A DNA stretch of 64,000 bases from Capsicum annuum (taxonomy: Eukaryota; Streptophyta; Magnoliopsida; Solanales; Solanaceae), in NCBI RefSeq assembly GCF_002878395.1, contig NC_061119.1:47943678-48007677 (forward strand), in the 5' to 3' direction. Made by a program: the position numbers and the translations under genes. Positions 57,106-64,000 of the stretch are shown in pieces. How positions within the stretch are numbered: position 1 is the stretch's first letter; each line of letters opens with the position of its first letter. Below the pieces are notes generated by a model, which was given only the letters and a program-made list of their open reading frames with translations, was not told where the DNA came from and ran no database searches.

Positions 57106-59965
57106 TGTAATACCCTGCATGTTTCTAAGCTAGGAAGTGAATAAGTATTCCTATGTATGAAATCTCCTATCCTGAGATTCATACTTGAGTACATGACTTA
57201 CCATGAATATCCTAGTGATAGGATAGCTTATGATCCATTAAGCATGTTCATATGAGTCACTTAACGTAATGCAAGCTAAGAGTTTTTGAATCCATCAAGT
57301 TTTAATGTTCGATTTTGCAAGGGTCATATTTGAATGAGTATAACTTGATATTAATATGGTATTTTGGCTGATTTAGACCCACCAAATTATAGAAAATCGA
57401 ATTAGTTTTCCAACGATACCAATTTTGCCTTAATCCAATACCCGAGCGAAAAGTTATGCCCATTTTTGTGAGAGTCAGTAAGCATATGCGATTGGTTAGG
57501 AGCCGCCCAACCCAAGAATAGGCGATTGGTTAGGCGCCGCCCAATCCAGGCATAGGCGATCACTTGGGCGCCGCCTAAGTCAATTCCAGGTGTCAAAAAT
57601 ACTCCGTCTTGAGTTATTTTAAAGGTAATTAAGTCTTTAAATACTCCTTACATATCCCTAAACTTAACCCTACGAAATATATATCTTCTAAACATACTGC
57701 AACCCTATTTTCATCTCAAAGCTCATCATCCAAGAGCACTAAAAGAGAAAAACAACTAGGGTTGCATAATTAAGTTGAAGATCCGATTTCAAGGAAATTC
57801 CTCCATCAATCATGAAGAATATTCTTTCTAAGGTATGCGTAGTATTCATCCACGGATTCCTTTCATCTGTGGAGTTCAAGAATCAATATTTAAAATATAA
57901 AAGTTTGGTTGATTGTGGTGATATGATCATACCCATGTTGATGCTTGTTTGTTTTTCCTCTTTTTCATTATAAAGTATGATTTCTATATTGTTGGGTGTT
58001 GATGATCATGTTGTTGATATTGGGTGATTCCCAAGATGGAATCTTTATATGTGTTTTTGAATTCATGATATCATATGAGTTGGGAACATGTAAATTTGGT
58101 TGTTCATGATGTATAATTTGATGATTTCACCTATGCTTAAGATGTACATGTAAGGTGTTTGATAAAATGCCTAAGAAACTAAAAATCATGCAATATAGCT
58201 AAATTGTGACTAAGTGAAGGATTCATGATATGCCCTTACGTTCCAATGACTTCTATGTTGTTAATGTGCCTTGTAAATGTTGTTGGAATACTCATGAACT
58301 ATTCTTATGAGATTATGCTATGTTTACTTACAAATCCTACTTATGAACAAGATGTATGATAACCATGCAATCCACATGAACTTCCATGCTATTAGTATGT
58401 GTTGCCAATATGATTATGCAATGAACATGATATTAAGATTGTGCAAGTACTTTCATGTGATATGAAATCCTTTCCATGCAATACATTGTTGATAACCATG
58501 CTTAGTATGAGATCCCTACTTATGATATTATAAATTATGGACTCTACTCTTATGATCAAGTCAGTCATGTGTGTCAGTTTCCTTCCATCGAGTCCTGGGG
58601 GTACTTGTACCCAAAAACTATAGTTGTGTACCTAGATCCTTGTCATGTTTCACGATATCCGAACTCAAGCTATTATTCCATAGACTTCAGTCAGTCATGT
58701 GACTTAGGAAAACCTCATGATCTTAGTCAGTTGTCAGATATCAGTAACATTCCACCAGTGAACGAAATTCAGTAAGATCAAGTCATGCACAGTCAGTTAT
58801 TCATGTCCAGTCCCTCCAGATGGGAGTAGAGGTTAGCACCGAGTGAAACCAAGGATGGGAACTCACCCGCCAGTTTAGGGTGTGATCCTTGTGTTCCAGA
58901 ACTACGTAGCCAGCGTAGGTTGAAACATCTTAACCCATCAGCTTAGGGTTGATGAGGTGGCTTAACCCGTCAGTTTAGGGTTCCCACCATTCTCATTTGA
59001 GTACCTGCCAGTATAGGGTCCCACAGCTATCCTTACTAGTGGTGCGGTATTGACACCCCTCCAGTCGGGGTAGAGATTGGACCCTAGCTTAGCCATAATG
59101 GCATACATGGGGCATGTTGATTAAACACTACTTCCAACAGTTTCAGTATCAGTCTTAGTAAAATAACTTAGGGCGTTCTTCAGATTTCAGTAGATACAGG
59201 ACTGTCAGATACAGTCGTCCATGTTATCAGTTTCAGTATCAGTCTCAGTAAAAGAACTCAGGGCGTTCTTCAGATTTTAGTATATACAGGACTGTTAGAT
59301 ACAGTCGTCTATGTTATCAATTTCAGTATTAGTCATGACAGTTATCAGTAAACCATGTATTAGCTTACAGGTCATGCTATCACGTATTCAAGGTCCCAGT
59401 TTTTATCTATGTGTGTTTGTACTCCCACGTTCATATTAGTCAGTCAGTGTTGTTCATGCATGAAACCTTTTATGTTCAGCCTACCTTCCTCGTATACTCA
59501 GTACTCCAGTTTTACTGACACATTTGCGCTATGGTGCTTTCTTTTCATGTTACACCATAGGTTTTGAGACACGAGCTCCAGCCCAGCAGTAGCGGTAGCG
59601 TTCCAATCGCAGAGACACAGTGAGTCCTCATTGATTCGAGGACAATATGATTTAATTCATTTATTTATTCTTTAGTTTAGTTTTACGGAGTTAGTTGGAG
59701 ACATGTTCCTTTAACTCCTTATTCAGACAGTTTAGAGGCTCTCGGATTTACTTTCAGATTTACGTTCAGATTTAGTTGTTTTAGGTATTTTCGCCCACAT
59801 AATTGTATTCAGTTGAACCTTATGGCCTTACAGTTCCATGTATTCCACATTATTATATTATGATTTGCAGTATACAGGTACAAATATCAGTCATAGGTTA
59901 GCTTGTGGTCCTTCGAGGTCATGAGCACCGTGTAGCATTCCGATTCAGCAAATCGGGGTGTTACA
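57106..59965 (+). repeat. 5' LTR of the third Ty3/Gypsy element
   Basis: 2860 bases, from TGTAATACCCTGCATG to GGGGTGTTACA. Near its start are three ~43-base repeats with GGCGCCGCC(C/T)AA (57485-57580). Near its end is an ~88-base tandem duplication (GGGCGTTCTTCAGATTT at 59172 and 59260). The open frame at 58569-58775 lies in LTR and is not supported. Confidence 0.92.
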
Positions 59966-59969
59966 AACT

Positions 59970-59981
59970 TGGTATCAGAGC
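59970..59981 (+). promoter_or_regulatory. Primer binding site, initiator-Met tRNA
   Basis: TGGTATCAGAGC, a perfect 12-base match to the standard plant site, four bases after the LTR. Confidence 0.95.
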
Positions 59982-60182
59982 CTAAGGTTCAATAGAGTCC
60001 TAGGAAGTCCGAAAGCCACATCTAGTAGAGTCTTGTACATAGGTGTGTTGCGCGACATTTATGTGCGGGAGGCTATAAGATGTTTTAGGAATAGTTCCCT
60101 TTCTTCATTATTCATGTCATGCTAGTAAGCATAATCACAAGTTAAACTTTCAGTCTAATCCATTCTTCTCTTATTCCAGACC

Positions 60183-61418
60183 ATGGCTCTAAAGAGAAGA
60201 AACTAAACATCTCCTCATCCCGAAGATCCTTTAGGCGAACATGTTTCCCATGTAGAGTTTAGAGCCGCATTTACCACAATTGCTCAGTCCATAGCTGCAC
60301 AGAATGAACGGCCACCAGTCATTTTTTTTCTAGCCAATCTAGTGGCCACTCCCAAAGCAGCTAGGGTTCGGGACTTTACCCGAATGAACCCTCCATCTTT
60401 CCATGGGTCTAAGTCTGATGAGGACCCTCAGGAGTTCATTGACCAAGTCCAGAAGGTCATTGACATCATGGGTGTTACTTCTATTGAGTATGCTAAGTTA
60501 GCCGCCTACCAGTTACAGGATGTTGCTCATGATTGGTACAAATAGTTGAAGTCTGAGAGGTTAGATGATACAGGCCCTATCAAGTGGGAGGAATTTGTCA
60601 CGACCTTCTTAGATAGATTCTTTCCTCAAGAGCTAAGAGAAGACAAAGTTCTTGAGTTTATCAACCTCAGGCAGGGGAATATGACGGTTAGGGAGTATTC
60701 TCTCAGATTTACTCAGCTAGTCAGGTATGCTCCTCATGTGGTTGCAGACAATAGAGCTAAGATGAGCAAGTTCGTGTCAGGGGTCAACGATAGCGTGGTA
60801 AATGAGTGTAGGTCTGCGATGCTGATCGGTGATATGACCTTAGCAAGACTCATGACCCATGCCCAGCAAGTAGAAGAGCAGAATTTTAAGACTAGGGAGA
60901 GGCAGAATAAGAGAGCAGGGTCAGGTAATTTTAACTTTGCTCACCCTAAGTCAGATGAAGGAAATTGTTCATGGTTTCGCTCTAAGTCAGCCGTTCCAGC
61001 TCCTTCCTCTGCCAGTGCTCCAGTGCCGAAGTTCAGAGACGGCAATAGAAACAAAGCGCCAGGCTCTAAATCTCAGGGCAGTGTTAGCAGTGCCCGAATG
61101 AATCCCCTTTGTCAGACTTGTAGTAAGAACCACAAGGGCATTTGCAGAGCCGGTAGTGATATCTGTTTTGGTTGTGGCAAGCCAGGCCACAGGATTAGGG
61201 AGTGTCTGCAGTCAAGTCTTCAGGGTCAACAAAATCATTCTACAACTCAGTCCAGTCGCCCGAATCAGCAGGGTGCCATTTCCATGCTACTAGTGGGCAA
61301 CGCCCAAATAGACTCTATGTTTTTCTATCTCGACAGGATCAGGAAAATTCTCCTGATGTCGTTACTGGTACATTACAGATTTTCCATGTTATGTTTATGC
61401 TTTGCTAGACCCAGGTGA
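60183..61418 (+). pseudogene. gag: gag with two in-frame stops
   Basis: The start is ATG 60183 (MALKRRN, then TAA at 60204-60206). The frame is otherwise open apart from TAG at 60543-60545. It has the gag domain (TRMNPPSFHGSKSDEDPQEF, KLAAYQLQDVAHDWYK, EFINLRQGNMTVREYSLRFT, ECRSAMLIGDMTLARLMTHA), a Ser/Pro/Lys linker and a complete zinc knuckle CFGCGKPGHRIREC (near 61160-61205). After about 61290 the frame leaves the gag/pol sequence. The pol frame follows by a shift, which may be a mutation. Confidence 0.9.
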
Positions 61419-63276
61419 ATCTTTGTCTTTTGTTACTCCATACATAGCAAGAAATTTTAGGATCAGTCCCGAAGTCCTAGCAGAGCCCTTCTCAGTCTCT
61501 ACCCCAGTGGGTAAAACCATTATAGCTCAGCGGGTATACAGGAATTGCCTGGTTATGATGTCTCAGAAATCCACATCAGCAAATTTGGTAAAGTTAGAGA
61601 TGACTGATTTTGATGCCATTCTCCGCATAGATTAGATTCATTCCTGCTATGCCACAGTCAACTGCAGAAATAGGATAGTTCAGTTTCAGTTCCCGAATGA
61701 GCCTGTCCTAGAGTGGAAGGGTAGCATTTCAGCGTTCAGGGGTCAACTTGTTTCCTACCTTCAGGCAAGGAAAATAACTTTTAAGGGGTGTGTGTATCAT
61801 CTCGTGCATGTTAAAGATTTTAGTTCTGAATATCCCAGTATCAAAACAGTCCCTGTTGTTAATGAATACACAGATGTCTTTCCCGAAGATCTTCCAGGCA
61901 TTCCTTCTGAAAGGGAAATAGACTTCGGCATAGACCTTCTTCTGGATACTCAACCTATTTCTATTCCACCATACAGAATGGCACCAGCAGAACTCAAGGA
62001 ACTAAAATATCAGTTGAAGGATATCTTAGATAAGGGATTCATCAGACCCAGCGTTTCCCTATGGGGTGCGCCAGTATTATTCGTGCGCAAAAAAGATGGT
62101 TCTCTCAGGATGTGTATTGATTACCGTCAACTCAACAAGGTCACGGTCAAGAACAAATATTCTCTTCCCAGGATTGATGATCTATTCGACCAACTTTAGG
62201 GTGCCAGTTACTTCTCCAAGATAGACCTCAGAACAGGCTATCATCAGCTCAGAGTTAGAGAATGTAACATTTCGAAGACAACTTTCCGTACTCGGTATGG
62301 TCACTTTAAATTTTTAGTCATGTCATTTGGTATTACCAATGCCCTTGCAGTTTTTATGGATTTGATGAACCGTGTGTTCAAGCATTACTTGGACATGTTT
62401 GTCATAGTATTCATAGATGATATTCTGGTCTATTCTCGCACAGAGCGTGATCATGCAGACCATCTCAAGATTGTTCTTCAGACTCTCAGGGATCACCAGT
62501 TATTCGCTAAGTTCAAAAAGTGCAAATTTTGGCTAAGATCAGTAGCATTCCTTGGCCATATTGTTTTCGATGATGGAATTAGAGTAGATCCTCAGAAAAC
62601 TGAGGCAGTAAGAAACTGGCCCAGACCCGTATCTCTATCAAATATTAGGAGTTTCTTGGGGTTGGCTGGCTATTACAGGCGGTTTGCCAAGGGATTTTCT
62701 TCTATTGCATCTCTGATGTCCAGATTGACTCAGAAGAAGATTAAGTTTTAGTGGTCAGATTCATACGAGAAGAGCTTTCAAGAGTTGAAGACTCGACTCA
62801 CCTCCGCTCCAGTTCTAGCTATTCTAGATAGTTCAGACGATTTTGTAGTCTATTATGATGCATCCAGAGTAGGTTTAGGTTGTGTCCTCATGCAGTATGG
62901 TAAGGTCATAGCCTACGCCTCCAGAAATTTAAAGCCACATGGGAAGAATTATCCTACTCATGATCTTGAGTTAGCAGCGGTAGTTTTTTCCTTGAAGATT
63001 TGGAGGCATTATCTCTATGGAGTTCATGTAGATGTCTTCACAGACCATAAGAGCCTCCAGTATGTCTTTTCCAAGAAAGATCTTAATCTTCACCAGAGAA
63101 GGTGGTTAGAGCTCTTGAAGGATTACGACATGAGTGTTCTTTATCATCCGGGCAAGGGCAATATTGTGGCCGACGCTCTTAGTCGACTCTCTATGGGTAG
63201 TATTTCTCACATTGAGGATAGTAAGAAAAAGATGGCTCAGGAGATCCATCAGCTTGCCAGACTTGGCTTCGCTTAG
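61395..63276 (+). pseudogene. pol: pol part 1: protease, RT, RNase H
   Basis: One frame throughout, interrupted by three TAG stops (61633-61635, 62197-62199, 62749-62751). The protease has LLDPGESLSFVTPYI, with the Asp-Pro-Gly-Ser-type active site reading DPGE. The second protease motif reads ILRID before the stop, where GMDW is expected. RT has [46 protein letters not shown] and an intact active site FIDDILVYS. RNase H has [22 protein letters not shown] and [11 protein letters not shown], the expected Asp, Glu and Asp. Apart from the stops and the protease changes the enzyme is well preserved. Confidence 0.92.
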
Positions 63277-63439
63277 TCGATTCTTCAGAAGGTGGTGTAT
63301 ATGTTTATAGTAGTTCAGAGTCATCTCTATTTTCCGAGGTAAAAGAGAAACAAGACAGGGATCCTAGCCTTGTCAAGCTCAAAGAGTCAGTTCAGAATCA
63401 GAAAGTCGAGGTTTTCTCCTAAGGGGGAGATGGTGTTCT

Positions 63440-64000
63440 TCATTGTTAGGTTCATTTATGTGTTCCAGGTGTAGATGAATTGAGGCAGCAAATTCTTGTA
63501 GAAGCGCATGGTGCACGATACTCTATTCATCCAGGGGCCACTAAGATGTACTGTGACATGCGGGAGATCTATTGGTGGAGTAGGATGAAGAGAGATGTTG
63601 CAGAGTTTGTGGGTAAGTGCTCTACATGTCAGCAGGTTAAGATAAAGCATCAGAAACCTAGTGGTTCCATGCAAGAGTTCACCATTCCTACTTGGAAGCG
63701 GGAAGAAGTTGACATGGACTTCGTGACGGGTTTGCCTAGAACTCGTCATCAGTATGATTCAGTCTGGGTCATTATAGATAGAATGACCAAGTCAGCTCAT
63801 TTCCTTCATATTGGTACTTCTTATTCTGCCAAGGATTATGCCAAACTTTATATCAGGGAGTTAGTCAGATTACACGATGTTCCACTATCTATCATCTCAG
63901 ACAGAGGTACCCAGTTTACTTTTCACTTTTGAAAAGCATTCCAAAAGGGTCTCGGTACCCAAATCCATCTCAGCATAGCATTTTATTCTCAGACAGATGG
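63440..64000 (+). pseudogene. pol: pol part 2: integrase, N-terminal and core, cut by window end
   Basis: Shifted relative to part 1 after a stop at 63274-63276 and further damage. The zinc-binding domain has H...H (EAHGARYSIHPG) and CSTCQQVK. The core has DMDFVTGLPRT (first Asp) and IISDRGTQFTF (second Asp). A TGA (63930-63932) then interrupts. The third catalytic residue and the C-terminus lie beyond the window. Confidence 0.88.

Larger units (their letters stand above)
57106..64000 (+). mobile_element. Third Ty3/Gypsy element, 5' two-thirds, runs off the window
   Basis: 5' LTR (57106-59965), PBS (59970-59981), gag (from 60183) and pol through the integrase core to the window end. The order protease-RT-RNase H-integrase is Ty3/Gypsy. 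Frames are long and broken by only a few stops and shifts, so it is the youngest of the three elements. It is inserted into the pararetrovirus-like fragment; the expected 5-base target duplicate would be ATAAT (57101-57105). Confidence 0.94.

Overview
The window is nuclear DNA of a flowering plant, most likely a nightshade (Solanaceae) and probably pepper (Capsicum). The reasons are very AT-rich spacer DNA, long-LTR Ty3/Gypsy elements with initiator-Met tRNA primer sites, introns with GT-AG borders, two decayed DUF1985/Ulp1-protease-type genes of a kind I associate with pepper, and hundreds of copies of a short palindromic motif built on ATCTGTTG/CAACAGAT. The genus is inference; no database was consulted. 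I see no intact housekeeping gene, tRNA or rRNA.

Bases 1-19909 are a repeat-rich zone with gene relics. It opens with a tandem array of ~370-base units that alternate in type (1-2518, cut by a 100-N gap). Next come a coiled-coil coding remnant (3541-3772, minus), an ~840-base inverted repeat (4125-4967) and a ~208-base tandem array (6780-9130). Two broken DUF1985/Ulp1-type genes face each other (9914-13421 plus, 15068-17563 minus). Between them lies a small two-exon GRF zinc-finger gene (13880-14205, minus), itself flanked by ~290-base direct repeats. Arrays of the palindromic motif sit between and inside these genes, including in their introns.

Bases 19910-30733 are one complete but dead Ty3/Gypsy element on the minus strand, with 5-base target duplication GTTAC, ~2.8-kb LTRs, PBS, gag, pol and polypurine tract. 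Bases 30734-37931 hold a near-perfect 66-base hairpin, a possible Helitron, a 247-base mariner/Stowaway-type MITE with TA duplication, and a 3.1-kb hAT-like element whose interior is a large ~160-base tandem array.

Bases 37932-48651 are a compound Ty3/Gypsy structure: LTR, internal region, truncated LTR, internal region, LTR. Both internal regions carry the same deletion, from reverse transcriptase to the integrase C-terminus. Bases 48652-57105 hold a ~113-base tandem array, a foldback element, a 2.8-kb Helitron-like element with an internal minisatellite, and a minus-strand fragment that looks like an endogenous pararetrovirus end. That fragment is interrupted by a third Ty3/Gypsy element (57106 to the window end), with a 2.86-kb LTR, a perfect PBS, and gag and pol broken by a few stops.

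Overall this is mobile-element territory. Many stop codons in the relics are one C-to-T (or G-to-A) step from a sense codon, as expected of old methylated DNA.
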